From NCBI RefSeq assembly GCF_029989365.1, contig NZ_JAPRAQ010000003.1, forward strand, positions 248,001 to 312,000: 64,000 nt of DNA. The letters run 5' to 3'. Origin of the DNA: Bradyrhizobium sp. Arg816. GTDB lineage: Bacteria; Pseudomonadota; Alphaproteobacteria; Rhizobiales; Xanthobacteraceae. The position numbers were made by a program, and so were the translations under genes. Under the pieces are notes generated by a model that saw only the letters and a list, made by a program, of their open reading frames with translations, did no database searches and was not told the DNA's origin. Below, piece by piece: positions 34,494 through 43,758 of the stretch. How positions within the stretch are numbered: position 1 is the stretch's first letter; every line of letters starts with the position of its first letter.

Positions 34494-36269
34494 TCAAGCC
34501 GTATCCGCCTCACGCCCCAAAATCCCTTCCTCGATCGCCTTGATCTGGAGCGCGAGATATTTCGAGTTGATCCGGCACTGCGCGAGGCTGCCGGCGATGA
34601 ACCAGAGGCCGGGCTGCCTGGTGCGGGCATACATGTTGCGCAGTTCGAGGCCGTCGCCAAAGCCCCAGACCGGGCCGACGCGGTCGGCGACGCCGTCGCC
34701 GAACAGCTTTCGCACCAGATATTCCTGGGGCTTGTAGCCCGTGGACAGCACGATGAGATCGGCCGCGATCATCGCGCCGTCCTTCATCCGAGCGCCTTCG
34801 GCCGTGAAGCTCTCGATGTCTGCGAACTGCCTGAACCCGATCGCTCCCTCGACGATCAGGTTGGAGCAACCGACGTTGAAATAATAGCCACCGCCGCGGG
34901 TGAGGTATTTGAACTGCCAGCCGGTGCCGGCCTCGCCGAAGTCGAGCTTGAATCCGACGTTGCGCAGGCCGTCGAGCAGCTCCTTGTCGAGCGCCTTCGA
35001 CTGCTCGGTCAGCATCACATGGGTTTTCTTCGCGAGCGGCGTCGGCATCGAGGTCGCGATCAAATCGTTGTCCTCGAGGGTGCCTTCGTTGTACGTCGCA
35101 TAGGCGAGCTGGGCCGACGGCTCGATATTGGTGACCAGCGTCGGCGACCGCTGCACCAGCATCACCTCGGCGCCGCTCGAGCAGAGATCCTGCGCGATGT
35201 CGTGGCCGCTGTTGCCGGTTCCGATCACGATGGCGCGCTTGCCGGTCCAGTTCTCGCCGTCCTCGTAACGGCTGGAATGCAGCAGCGTGCCTTTGAAATT
35301 GTTCAGCGTCGGAATATCAGGCACGTTGGCGATGCCGCTGACGCCGGTCGCCATCACGACATGGCGCGGGCACATGGTGCGGTTGCTGCCGTCGGCGCCC
35401 CGCAGCGTGACGGTCCAGCAGCCCTTCGCGTCGTCGTAGGTGGCGCCCTCGAACTCGGTGCCGGTCCAGAAATCCAGCTCCATCGCGTCGACATAGGCTT
35501 CGAACCAGTTGGCGAGCTTGTCCTTCGGGATATAGGTCGGCCAGTTCGGCGGGAATGGCATGTAGGGCAGATGATTGACCTGCACCTGGTTATGCAGGGT
35601 CAGCGCGTGATAGCGCTTGCGCCAATTGTCGCCGATCCGCGTCTCGCGATCGACGATCAATGTGTCGATCTTCAATTGCTTCAATCGTGCTGCAATCGCA
35701 AGGCCGGCCTGGCCGCCGCCGACCACCAGCACGGCAGGATCGCGATCGGCGTAGTCGCGCGCCGCGTTGCGCAAATCGAGCCAGTTCGGCCCGCGGAAAT
35801 CGCGTGAATAGGCCTGTCCCCGCGGCCGCGACGTGCCGAGCTGCTCCTCGAAGCCTTTGAGCTCATCGAGCGCGGTGAGCAGCGTCCACGCCTTCAGCCG
35901 GTCGCCATCGGCGGTATCGGGCACGAGCCGGACGATACCGCTCCCGCGACCGATCACGGTCTCGAAATTGAAGATGATCTCGATATTGCTGGTGCCGGCG
36001 CGCGTGACCCAGCGCGGCGCCGCGCGGTTCGGCGCGATCGTGAAGCTGGTCGGCGCCGCCGGTGGCGCGAGCGCCTTCAGCGCTTGGGCAATCCGGGCGT
36101 GGCCAGCGATCGTTTGCAGGTTCCAGCTCAGCGCCAGCACATCGCGCCAGAAACTGTCGGCGAGGAAGAGATGGTCGAGTGCGGCCGGATCAGGCTTGCC
36201 GAGCGAGCGCTCGAACTCGTCAAGCCAGGCTTGCGCCGAGACGGAAATATCCTTCGTCTTGCCCAGCAT
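34494..36269 (-). CDS. Flavin-containing monooxygenase
   Basis: This 591-residue enzyme has an N-terminal NTF2-like or lumazine-type extension (about 1-150) followed by an FMO core: FAD site VVGGGQAGLAIAARL, the region PTYIPKDKLANWFEAY, NADPH site VIGTGNSGHDIAQDL, and the C-terminal LSTGYKPQEYLV. Such enzymes oxidise S, N or carbonyl groups. The ATG at 36269 was chosen because the upstream open frame is Arg/Ala-rich and lacks family similarity. It follows the DUF2855 gene by 77 bp on the same strand, suggesting one transcript with DUF2855 and perhaps the NHL gene. Confidence 0.9.
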   Translation of the reverse strand: MLGKTKDISVSAQAWLDEFERSLGKPDPAALDHLFLADSFWRDVLALSWNLQTIAGHARIAQALKALAPPAAPTSFTIAPNRAAPRWVTRAGTSNIEIIFNFETVIGRGSGIVRLVPDTADGDRLKAWTLLTALDELKGFEEQLGTSRPRGQAYSRDFRGPNWLDLRNAARDYADRDPAVLVVGGGQAGLAIAARLKQLKIDTLIVDRETRIGDNWRKRYHALTLHNQVQVNHLPYMPFPPNWPTYIPKDKLANWFEAYVDAMELDFWTGTEFEGATYDDAKGCWTVTLRGADGSNRTMCPRHVVMATGVSGIANVPDIPTLNNFKGTLLHSSRYEDGENWTGKRAIVIGTGNSGHDIAQDLCSSGAEVMLVQRSPTLVTNIEPSAQLAYATYNEGTLEDNDLIATSMPTPLAKKTHVMLTEQSKALDKELLDGLRNVGFKLDFGEAGTGWQFKYLTRGGGYYFNVGCSNLIVEGAIGFRQFADIESFTAEGARMKDGAMIAADLIVLSTGYKPQEYLVRKLFGDGVADRVGPVWGFGDGLELRNMYARTRQPGLWFIAGSLAQCRINSKYLALQIKAIEEGILGREADTA

Positions 36270-36346
36270 GCGCGACCTCGTGGCCGTCTTCGCGGCGTTT
36301 CCTCTGAGGTTGACGCTATACCGGTTCGATGGCCCTCGAAAGCGGT

Positions 36347-37432
36347 TTACCCGAGCAGCGAGAGCATGTGGCCCTGCTCCGGCGGAATACGCCCTTTCAG
36401 CGTGTCGAGAAACACCCGCCGCACCGCGTCGGGGCCGCGGCCCTCGACGACGGTTAAGCATCTCTCCAGCAGCGGCGCAAAACCGGACCATGCCGCGCTA
36501 AAGCGCTGCTCGATACCGCCCGGGCCCCATTCCTTGGCGCGCTTGCGGATCTGGTCGGGCGCGAAGAACCAGCGCGGCTTTGCACCGGGCAGCTCGCCTT
36601 CGTCGGGCTCGGTGGCGCGATGCGTCAATCCGACGCGTACGGAGCATTTCATCCGGTCGCCGAAGTGCCGATGCAATCCGGCGCGCAGCGCGGTGTTGCC
36701 TGCCATGTCAACGAAGGCGACCGGCGCATCCGATGGCAACGACGCAATGCGGTCATAGGTGACGACCTCGTCATAGCAACCGAGCGACGAGACAAAGCCG
36801 CTGTTGCCGGCGGACGTCAGCCCGATCACCTTGCGGCCGCGGGTGTGCAGCAGGTGGGCGAGGCCGAACGCGGTCTTGCTCGAGGCGCTCGAGAGCAGCA
36901 CGGTGCGTGCGCCGAAGTCGTCATTCTCGGCCAGAAAGTCGTCGACCAGGAACGACAGCATGAACAGCGGCCGCAGCAGCGCCTGGTAATCGCCCTTCCG
37001 GCCGGCGTAAGCGGGATCGCCGCTGACCCGTGCATAGGCATTGTAGACCGGCGCCACGTCCTGCCGGTGTGCGGCACCGTCGCGAAGGCCGCGCTTGCTC
37101 ACGTCGGTCGCCTCGATGACGAGATGCGTCGCCATCGGGAAATAGCCGAACAGGCGCTCGCCCACGGCGACGTTCGGATGCCTGGAGGCGATCACCTCGC
37201 CAAAGCCCCATACCGGAATGTTGCCAAAACCGTTCGGCGCGGGAAAGAGCTGCCAGTATTTCAACTCGTCGCCCATCACCGCATAGGTGATGTTGTTGGC
37301 GGTGAAGGCGAAGCGGTCGACCTTCACGAGCAGGGCGTCAGGCGGCAGCGCATCCGCGCCGGGAAGCTCGGTCGTGACCACCTTGCACTGGTCGAGGTCA
37401 TTCTTCGCAACGACGAAGTCGATCGATGTCAT
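36347..37432 (-). CDS. DUF2855 family protein (MDR-like fold)
   Basis: This 361-residue protein matches DUF2855: an N-terminal segment (LLVKVDRFAFTANNITYAVMGD) like the GroES-like part of medium-chain dehydrogenases, then VWGFGEVIASRHPNVAVGERLFGYFPMA, and a degenerate Rossmann region (VLLSSASSKTAFGLAHLL). The usual Zn ligands and a standard GxGxxG are absent, so it is probably a divergent reductase. The substrate is unknown. It is the first gene of a run with the flavin monooxygenase. Confidence 0.85.
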   Translation of the reverse strand: MTSIDFVVAKNDLDQCKVVTTELPGADALPPDALLVKVDRFAFTANNITYAVMGDELKYWQLFPAPNGFGNIPVWGFGEVIASRHPNVAVGERLFGYFPMATHLVIEATDVSKRGLRDGAAHRQDVAPVYNAYARVSGDPAYAGRKGDYQALLRPLFMLSFLVDDFLAENDDFGARTVLLSSASSKTAFGLAHLLHTRGRKVIGLTSAGNSGFVSSLGCYDEVVTYDRIASLPSDAPVAFVDMAGNTALRAGLHRHFGDRMKCSVRVGLTHRATEPDEGELPGAKPRWFFAPDQIRKRAKEWGPGGIEQRFSAAWSGFAPLLERCLTVVEGRGPDAVRRVFLDTLKGRIPPEQGHMLSLLG

Positions 37433-37628
37433 GGCTTTGATCCCGGCTTTGTCCGTGCCGGCATTTCATTCGTTCACCCATGATCCTTTTGCAACAGCAA
37501 CATAGTTTAAAACGCCGTTCGCTGCTGCCGATGAATCCAGACGGCGCGAGGAGAGGCCCATATCTACTGGGCCTCTCCCGGTTGCTCCGTCCGCATAGCG
37601 ACTGGCTAACAGTCAGGAGGTATCCCCC

Positions 37629-38258
37629 TTACCTTCCCCGCATGCCGGCGCCGTACAACTCGCGCTCACGACCGACGTCCTCAGGGGATAGCGGCGGGCT
37701 GGCGGCGTCGAAGCCGTTCCAGCCGGACTTTTGCCAGGCAGTGCTCCGATCCTGCAGGTTCACGGACTTCTCATGAAGAAGGGCGTCAAGACGCGAGCGG
37801 TCTGGCTCGGATATCCTCGCCGATACCAGTGTTCCGCCACGTCGAACGCCCTCGGCGTAGCGCGACGCGTCTTCCTTGGAAACGCCGGCTTGGGTCAATG
37901 CTCCGACGATGCCGCCGGTTGCGGCGCCCGCCGCGGCCCCAACCGCCGTCGAAGCCAGCCAACCCGCAGCGACGACCGGCCCCAGTCCCGGAATCGCCAG
38001 CAATCCAAGTCCCGCGAGCAGTCCGGCTGCGCTTCCGAGCCCCGCGCCGATGCCGGCGCCTGTGCCCGCACCTTCGGCGCGGTCGTCGACGCCGTCACGG
38101 TCGCGGTCAACCTTGCCGGTGGATGAGCCGTACCAGTTGTCGGAATTGTTCGCGACGATGCTGATGTCCGAGTGCGGCACGCCTGCGGCCTCGAGGCGTC
38201 GGACCGCACGTTCCGCATCCGAATAGTTGTCATAGAGTCGAGAAATGGTGGTCGTCAT
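37629..38258 (-). CDS. General stress protein 17M-like glycine-zipper protein
   Basis: This 209-residue protein begins with a GSP17M-like domain (TISRLYDNYSDAERAVRRLEAAGVPHSDISIVANNSD). A Gly/Ala-rich region follows (about 65-130) with long GxxxG runs (GTGAGIGAGLGSAAGLLAGLG) that can form a membrane-inserting glycine zipper, and then a charged C-terminus. Such proteins are usually general-stress induced in alphaproteobacteria through EcfG; I could not identify that promoter with confidence. The gene for a small secreted protein lies 15 bp upstream on the same strand, so the two are likely one transcript. Confidence 0.85.
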   Translation of the reverse strand: MTTTISRLYDNYSDAERAVRRLEAAGVPHSDISIVANNSDNWYGSSTGKVDRDRDGVDDRAEGAGTGAGIGAGLGSAAGLLAGLGLLAIPGLGPVVAAGWLASTAVGAAAGAATGGIVGALTQAGVSKEDASRYAEGVRRGGTLVSARISEPDRSRLDALLHEKSVNLQDRSTAWQKSGWNGFDAASPPLSPEDVGRERELYGAGMRGR

Positions 38259-38273
38259 GTTTCATCCTCCTGC

Positions 38274-38594
38274 TTACTTGACGGGGTTCACGTTGCCCTG
38301 GAAGTCCACGCTCACGTTGGCCTTGGTCCCGGCCTTGTCCGCCTTGCCGCGCCAGACGCCGTTGTCGTCCTTTTGCAGGCCGGAAACATTGGAATAGCCC
38401 GCCGCCTCGATTTTCGACTTCGCCTGGCCCTCGGTGAAGCTGTTGCGGCCTGCGACAGGTGCGTTCGAGTTGTTGCGATCGGAGCTGTTGACCGCGTTGT
38501 TGCCCGGCCCGCTCTGCGCCGGCTGCGACTGCGCGCTTACAGGCACTGATCCGAGCAGCAAGAGAGCTGCAGCGAGCGAAAATAGACGTGACAT
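38274..38594 (-). CDS. Small secreted PepSY-like protein
   Basis: This 106-residue protein has a signal peptide (about 1-22, ending VSAQS), a Asn/Ser-rich linker, and a C-terminal PepSY-like domain: FTEGQAKSKIEAAGYSNVSGLQKDDNGVWRGKA, ending VDFQGNV. PepSY-like domains often inhibit or bind proteases or the envelope; the role here is unknown. It is 15 bp upstream of the stress-protein gene in the same direction. Confidence 0.82.
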   Translation of the reverse strand: MSRLFSLAAALLLLGSVPVSAQSQPAQSGPGNNAVNSSDRNNSNAPVAGRNSFTEGQAKSKIEAAGYSNVSGLQKDDNGVWRGKADKAGTKANVSVDFQGNVNPVK

Positions 38595-38870
38595 CGTTTG
38601 TCCTCCGACAGTTGATTGTGCCGGTCGACAACAGACGAGATTCAGATTGGTTGCTTTGCTTCTGCGATCGAAAGCGCGCGTGAATGATGTGCTGCGAGCA
38701 CTACGAGGTGCGCTCTGTATGAGCTTGCTGCACTAACGTCAGCGGCATCAGGTCGCGTAGGAACAATTGCCAGTATTTCCCGTTGAGGCATCTTCGCGCT
38801 CTGGACGCGTTCCGCATGGCTGAGCGGAATCTCAGACGGTATCGTTCACGGGCCGAAGGTGGGCTCCAGC

Positions 38871-40379
38871 TCACGCCACCCAATATGGCTCCCGCAGCTT
38901 GCGCTTGAAGATCTTTCCCGTTGCCTCGCGCGGCAGCGCGTCGCGGAATTCGACGTCCTTCGGCACCTTGAAATTGGCAAGCCGCTCGCGCAGGAACGAC
39001 TGGACCGCGGCCGACGAGAGCGCCGCGCCCGGCTCCGGCTCGACATAGGCGCAGAGCCGCTCGCCAAATTCGGCGTCGGGAATGCCGAACACGGCGCAGT
39101 CGCGCACGCCGGGCATTCCGATCAGCGCGTTCTCGATCTCGGCGGGATAGATGTTGACCCCGCCCGAGATCACCATGTCGCGCTTGCGGTCGCACAGGAA
39201 CAGATAGCCGTCCTCGTCGAGATAGCCGACGTCGCCGACGCTGACGAGCCCGTCGCGGCCGGCTTCTGCGCGCGCTTCGGCCTTGCCGTGATAGTCGAAA
39301 TCCGGCACCGAGGCCTGCCGCATGTAGATTTCACCGGGTTCGTTGGCGTCGCACGGGCTGCCGTCGGGGCGGAAGATCCTGACCACACCGCCCTCGATGG
39401 CGCGGCCAACGGTGCCGGGCTTCTTCAGCGCCTCTTCGGCGGAATGCCACACCGGAATCCCGGTCTCGGTCGAGCCGAAATATTCGTTGATGACGCCTCC
39501 CCACCAATCGATCATCGCCTTCTTCACGTCGGGCGGGCAGGGCGCCGCGCCATGAACGACAAAGCGCAGCGAGGACAAGTCGTAACGCCGCTTCACGTCG
39601 TCGGGCAGCCGCAGCAGGCGCACGAACATCGTCGGAACCATATGCATGTGCGTGACGCGATGGCGCTCGATCAGTTGCAGCAGGTCCTCGGGATCGAAGC
39701 GCGGCTCCAGCACGATGGTGCAGCCGCTGCGATAGGCCAGCATGCCGTAGGAGTGCGGGGCGGAATGGTACATCGGGCCGTTCATCAGCACGACCTGATC
39801 CTCGTTCGGCTTCACGCCATAGGCGATCGCCCCGACGCGCTCCGAGGCCGCGACCTGCTCGGGCCGCATCGGCATGCGCCGCACGCCCTTCGGCATGCCT
39901 GTGGTGCCAGAGGTGTAGAACATCGGCGCGCCGCGGCGCGGCGGCTGCGCGAGTTCCGGCTGCCTATCCCGCCATTTGTCCCAATCGGTCAATCCGTCCG
40001 GCACCTTTGTGAGCGCGGCGGGGATGTCGAACGCGCCGGCGATCTCCGGCGGCGTCGGCACGATCATCAGCGCCAGGCCGTCCGGCAGGCCGTCGCGAAT
40101 CTGCGGCAGCAGGTCGGCATGGCAGATCAGGATGTCGGCGCCGCTGTCGGCCAGAATATAGCTGACTTCGGCGGCCTTCAGGTGCCAGTTGATCGGCACC
40201 ACCGGTCGGCCGAGCGCGGCGGAAGCCGCGACCACCTCGAACAGGGCGAAGTCATTGCGCAGCATCATGGCGACCGGCGTGCCCTCGCGCCCGCCGAGCG
40301 TGCTGATCCCGCCTGCGGCCCGTCTGATCCGCGCATGGAGTTCTGGATAGTCGATCCGGCGCTCGCCGCTGATGATCAT
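38871..40379 (-). CDS. AMP-dependent acyl-CoA synthetase/ligase
   Basis: This 502-residue ANL-superfamily enzyme has the P-loop motif YTSGTTGMPKG, the A5 motif EYFGSTETG, the A7 motif VGDVGYLDEDGYLFL and A8 DRKRDMVISGGVNIYPAEIE. The catalytic Lys is in TGKIFKRKL near the C-terminus. It should activate a carboxylate to its CoA ester. The ATG at 40379 follows GAGGA and leaves a 10-bp gap after the binding-protein gene stop. Together with the ABC binding protein and nitronate monooxygenase it forms a three-gene operon. Confidence 0.92.
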   Translation of the reverse strand: MIISGERRIDYPELHARIRRAAGGISTLGGREGTPVAMMLRNDFALFEVVAASAALGRPVVPINWHLKAAEVSYILADSGADILICHADLLPQIRDGLPDGLALMIVPTPPEIAGAFDIPAALTKVPDGLTDWDKWRDRQPELAQPPRRGAPMFYTSGTTGMPKGVRRMPMRPEQVAASERVGAIAYGVKPNEDQVVLMNGPMYHSAPHSYGMLAYRSGCTIVLEPRFDPEDLLQLIERHRVTHMHMVPTMFVRLLRLPDDVKRRYDLSSLRFVVHGAAPCPPDVKKAMIDWWGGVINEYFGSTETGIPVWHSAEEALKKPGTVGRAIEGGVVRIFRPDGSPCDANEPGEIYMRQASVPDFDYHGKAEARAEAGRDGLVSVGDVGYLDEDGYLFLCDRKRDMVISGGVNIYPAEIENALIGMPGVRDCAVFGIPDAEFGERLCAYVEPEPGAALSSAAVQSFLRERLANFKVPKDVEFRDALPREATGKIFKRKLREPYWVA

Positions 40380-40389
40380 GGGAGGTCCT

Positions 40390-41565
40390 CTACCGGTCAT
40401 CGAGAATGTCGCCGAACGGCACCCAGCTCTTGCCGTTGAAGCGGCGGAGCTGAAGCTGCTGGAACGGCAGATAGTCGTCCGGACCGGTCGACACGCTCAT
40501 TCCGGGCAACAGCAGCGGCAGCTTCACCTCTTTCAGCGACGCGGCCTGCTTCAAGATGTTGTCGCGGCTGACATCGTCCTTGCAGGCGCTCAGCACCGTC
40601 ATCAGCAGCGTGGCATAGTGATAGCCCGCCGCATAGTTGGAGTTCGAGAGATCCGCTGTCGGCATGTATTGCTTCATGAACGCGAAATATGACTTCACGC
40701 CGGGATCGTCGGCCCATTGCGGGTCCATCGTGTCCTTCTGGTTGCTCGACGAGATCAGTCCGACCGCATTGTCCAGTCCCGCCGGCTCCAGGAACGAGAT
40801 CGAGGAGGCCGAGGTGGGTACGAAGGACAGCTCCGGCTTCCAGCCGATCTCGGCTACACCCTTGACCATCTGCGAGGTGAACTTGCCGAGCACGACGCCA
40901 AACAGCACGTTGGCGCCTGACGCCTTCAGCGTCGAGAGCTGCGAGCTGATCGTCGGCGCGCTGGTCTCGTAGCTCGCCTCCGCGATGATCATGCCGGCGG
41001 CCTTGGACCCGAGCGCGCGTTTGAAGCCCGCGACATAGTCGCGGCCGAAATCGTCGTTCTGGGCCAGGATCGCGATCTTCGCGTCGGGCTTGGCCTGCAA
41101 GACATACTTGGCATAGACGACGCCCTCGGATTCGTAGGCCGCCATGCCCGGCATCGTCCAAGGATTCTTCTGCGGATCGGCCCATTTGGTGGCACCCGAG
41201 AGCACGAACAGCTGCGGCACCTTCTTGGCGTTGAGGTAACGCTGCACGGCGCTGTTGGTGGCGGTGCCGAGCGAGCCGAACATCATCAGCACCTCGTCCT
41301 GCTCCACCAGCTTGCGGGTCTGCTCGACCGTCTTCGGCGGCGAGTAGGCGTCGTCCAGCGTGATGAACTTGACCTTGCGGCCGTTGACGCCGCCTTCCGC
41401 GTTGACCTTTTCGAAGAACGCCTCCTGCGTCCGTCCGATCGCGCCGAAGCCGGATGCCGGACCGCTATAGGGCAGGGTCTGCCCGATCCGGATCTCGTCC
41501 GCACCGGCGCTGCCGGCGGCAAGCGTCAGCGACGATAGGCCGATCAGTGCGGCTGCCAGCTTCAT
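40390..41565 (-). CDS. ABC transporter substrate-binding protein, branched-chain amino acid type
   Basis: This 391-residue protein has a signal peptide (about 1-22, ending AGSAGA) and a type I periplasmic binding fold of the LivK/HAAT group: IRIGQTLPYSGPASGFGAIGRTQEAFFEKVNAEGGVNGRKV is the standard N-terminus. In this subgroup the ligand is often an aromatic or carboxylic compound rather than an amino acid. No permease or ATPase gene is adjacent, so it is an orphan binding protein that would need a distant transporter. It sits between a nitronate monooxygenase and an acyl-CoA ligase in one operon. ATG follows GGGAGGA. Confidence 0.92.
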   Translation of the reverse strand: MKLAAALIGLSSLTLAAGSAGADEIRIGQTLPYSGPASGFGAIGRTQEAFFEKVNAEGGVNGRKVKFITLDDAYSPPKTVEQTRKLVEQDEVLMMFGSLGTATNSAVQRYLNAKKVPQLFVLSGATKWADPQKNPWTMPGMAAYESEGVVYAKYVLQAKPDAKIAILAQNDDFGRDYVAGFKRALGSKAAGMIIAEASYETSAPTISSQLSTLKASGANVLFGVVLGKFTSQMVKGVAEIGWKPELSFVPTSASSISFLEPAGLDNAVGLISSSNQKDTMDPQWADDPGVKSYFAFMKQYMPTADLSNSNYAAGYHYATLLMTVLSACKDDVSRDNILKQAASLKEVKLPLLLPGMSVSTGPDDYLPFQQLQLRRFNGKSWVPFGDILDDR

Positions 41566-41615
41566 GGTGTCCTCCCGTTTGTCTTGTCAGTCCAATTTTC
41601 TTGTCGGACCAAGCG

Positions 41616-42590
41616 TCAGGCGCTGGCGCGCAGCATAAAGTCGTGACGCGCCTGATCGAATTCGCCCTTCATCCGGTCGACCAGCTCGGCGACCGGAGGC
41701 GCATCCAGGATCTGGCCGATGCCCTGGCCCGAACCCCAGATGTCGCGCCACGCCTTGGATTTCGTGTTGCCGCCGGAGCCGAAATTCATCTTCGTCTTGT
41801 CGGCGAGCGGGAGATTGTCCGGATCGAGCCCCGCGGCGGCGATCGAGGGACCCAGATAGTTGCCGTGCACGCCGGTGAACAGGTTGGTGTAGACGATGTC
41901 GTGCGCGGCGTGCTGCGTCAGCGCGGACTTGTAGGCTTCGTCGGCATTGGCTTCCTGCGTCGCGATGAAGCGCGTGCCCATATAAGCGAGGTCGGCGCCC
42001 AGCGTCAGCGCGGAGGCGATGCCAAAACCGTCGCTGATTGCGCCCGATAGCAGGATCGCGCCGTCGAACCATTGCTTGACCTCGCGCACCAGCGCGAACG
42101 GCGACAGCGTGCCGGCATGGCCGCCGGCGCCGGCGCACACCAGGATCAGTCCGTCGACGCCTTGCTCCGCGGCCTTGCGCGCATGCTTGACGTTGATGAC
42201 GTCATGGAACACCAGCCCGCCATAGGAGTGCGCGGCCTCGACGATCTCGGCGGGCGGCCGCAGCGAGGTGATGATGATGGGCGCCCTGTGCTTCACACAG
42301 GTTTCCATGTCCTTCATCAGCCGGTCGTTGGAGGCGTGGCAGATCTGGTTGACCGCATAGGGCGCAACCTTCTTGCCGGGATTGCGCGATTTGTATTCGC
42401 CGAGCTCGTCTTCGATGCGGCTCAGCCACTCGTCGAGCTTTTCCACCGGACGGGCGTTGAGCGCCGGAAACGAGCCGACGACACCGGCCTTGCATTGGGC
42501 GATCACCAGCTCCGGCCCTGAGACGATGAAAAGGGGCGAGCCGACCACGGGCAGCTCCAGATTGTTCTTGAGCAGAGCGGGCAGTGCCAT
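41616..42590 (-). CDS. Nitronate monooxygenase / 2-nitropropane dioxygenase family protein
   Basis: This 324-residue TIM-barrel FMN enzyme carries GSPLFIVSGPELVIAQCKAGVVGSFPALNAR at the N-terminus, VCAGAGGHAGTLSPFALV as phosphate-binding region, and LSGAISDGFGI. Members oxidise alkyl nitronates, or act as enoyl reductases. The start at 42590 follows GGAGGATC; the longer ORF begins within the neighbouring regulatory region. First gene of a three-gene operon with the binding protein and the acyl-CoA ligase, divergent from a LysR regulator. Confidence 0.9.
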   Translation of the reverse strand: MALPALLKNNLELPVVGSPLFIVSGPELVIAQCKAGVVGSFPALNARPVEKLDEWLSRIEDELGEYKSRNPGKKVAPYAVNQICHASNDRLMKDMETCVKHRAPIIITSLRPPAEIVEAAHSYGGLVFHDVINVKHARKAAEQGVDGLILVCAGAGGHAGTLSPFALVREVKQWFDGAILLSGAISDGFGIASALTLGADLAYMGTRFIATQEANADEAYKSALTQHAAHDIVYTNLFTGVHGNYLGPSIAAAGLDPDNLPLADKTKMNFGSGGNTKSKAWRDIWGSGQGIGQILDAPPVAELVDRMKGEFDQARHDFMLRASA

Positions 42591-42725
42591 CCGATCCTCC
42601 TGACGACGCGCGTCAACGGCCTGCCGGCCGGGGGTGAGCGCTTCCATGTCGATTGTCGCGTCGGCGGGGTGTCCGCCGTCCAGCGCTTTGTCCCCACTAT
42701 AGGGTTGGACGGCGGGCGGAGGATC

Positions 42726-42739
42726 GTTCAATATTGAAC
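42726..42739. promoter_or_regulatory. Perfect palindrome, probable LysR operator
   Basis: GTTCAATATTGAAC is a perfect 14-bp palindrome in the divergent region between the nitronate monooxygenase operon and the LysR gene, 32 bp upstream of the LysR start. It contains the TTCAA...TTGAA dyad expected of LysR-type sites (T-N11-A rule). Confidence 0.75.
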
Positions 42740-42771
42740 AAGCGGATATTCAGATTTGTACGGAGCCGGCG

Positions 42772-43659
42772 GTGGATTGGGATCTCTGCAAGACCTTCGT
42801 CGCGGTCGCCGACACCGGCAGCTTCACCGCTGCGGCAAAACGTCTGCATGCCAGTCATCCGACCGTCAGCCGCAAGATCGCGGCGCTGGAGGCGCAGCTT
42901 GGCACCAAGCTGCTGGCGCGGGCCGCGGATGGATTCGTGCTCACCGCCGATGGACGTACGCTGCGAGAGCACGCGGAGGCGATGGCCGTTGCCGCACTCC
43001 GGGCCGAGGCCGCCGTTGGCGCCGGCGGGCGCAAGGCGCGCGGCACGGTCAAGCTGTCGATCGGCGCGACGCTGGCCTCGCACTGGCTGATGCCGCGGCT
43101 GCGATCGTTTCTCGGCGCGCATGACCACATCCGGCTCGAGATCATCACCCATCCGTTTCCAGCCAGCGTGCGGCGGCGGGAGGCCGACGTCGTGCTGCGC
43201 CCGGTCGATAGCGGCGAGGAAAACCTGGTCGGTCGCAGGGTTGGCCGCCTCGGCACCGGCTTCTATGCCTCGCGCGACTATGCCACCGGCCGGTCCTTGC
43301 CGGAGCGGAGCGGCGAGTGGAAGGGGCACAGCGTCATCGGCTTCGCCGATCAGGATTCGAACGCGCAGCTGGCGCGCTGGAGCGACGCGATCACGCGCCA
43401 GGGAACCATGGTGATGCGCTGCTCGTCGCAGGGCGACATGCTGGCGGCGGTGCGTGCCGGAATCGGAATCTCCGCGCTGTCCTGCTTCGTCGCGGAGAGC
43501 TATCCGGATCTCGTGCGCGTCGCGCCGCAGAAACTCGTCAGCGTCGCCGATCTCTGGCTGCTCGCCCATCCCGATCTGGTCGAGTTGTCCGCGGTGCGGG
43601 CCGTCATCGACTTCGTGGCCGAATGCGCCCGCGCCGATCGCGAGCGGCTGCGAGGCTAA
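42772..43659 (+). CDS. LysR family transcriptional regulator
   Basis: This 295-residue regulator has the usual N-terminal HTH (TFVAVADTGSFTAAAKRLHASHPTVSRKIAALEAQLG) and a C-terminal ligand-binding domain from about residue 90. Start is a GTG. It is divergent from the nitronate monooxygenase operon, and a perfect palindrome lies just upstream of it, so the likely target is that operon plus its own gene. The effector is unknown, though a nitro compound or acid would fit the operon. Confidence 0.92.
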   Translation: MDWDLCKTFVAVADTGSFTAAAKRLHASHPTVSRKIAALEAQLGTKLLARAADGFVLTADGRTLREHAEAMAVAALRAEAAVGAGGRKARGTVKLSIGATLASHWLMPRLRSFLGAHDHIRLEIITHPFPASVRRREADVVLRPVDSGEENLVGRRVGRLGTGFYASRDYATGRSLPERSGEWKGHSVIGFADQDSNAQLARWSDAITRQGTMVMRCSSQGDMLAAVRAGIGISALSCFVAESYPDLVRVAPQKLVSVADLWLLAHPDLVELSAVRAVIDFVAECARADRERLRG

Positions 43660-43660
43660 A

Positions 43661-43705
43661 GCATGATCCGGAAAAGTGCGCAGCGGTTTTCCGAACAGAT
43701 CATGC
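43661..43705. repeat. Intergenic palindrome (GCATGATC element)
   Basis: Nested arms GCATGATC/GATCATGC and CGGAAAA/TTTTCCG enclose a short centre. This palindrome starts right after the LysR stop and is of a type common in Bradyrhizobium and relatives. It may act in transcript end formation. Confidence 0.75.
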
Positions 43706-43719
43706 GCAAACAACAACCT

Positions 43720-43758
43720 AAAGCGCGATGACGATTCGTCCCAATCTCATCGCGCTTT
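43720..43758. terminator. Hairpin between LysR and AlkA-like genes
   Basis: AAAGCGCGATGA...TCATCGCGCTTT is a perfect 12-bp stem between convergent genes, A-rich on the left and T-rich on the right, so it could end transcription in both directions. It overlaps the last bases of the AlkA-like gene stop. Confidence 0.65.

Noticed and set aside
38859..40439. 526-codon plus-strand ORF across the acyl-CoA ligase
   Set aside because: Antisense to a ligase with all core motifs; the translation is low in hydrophobic structure and unrecognisable.
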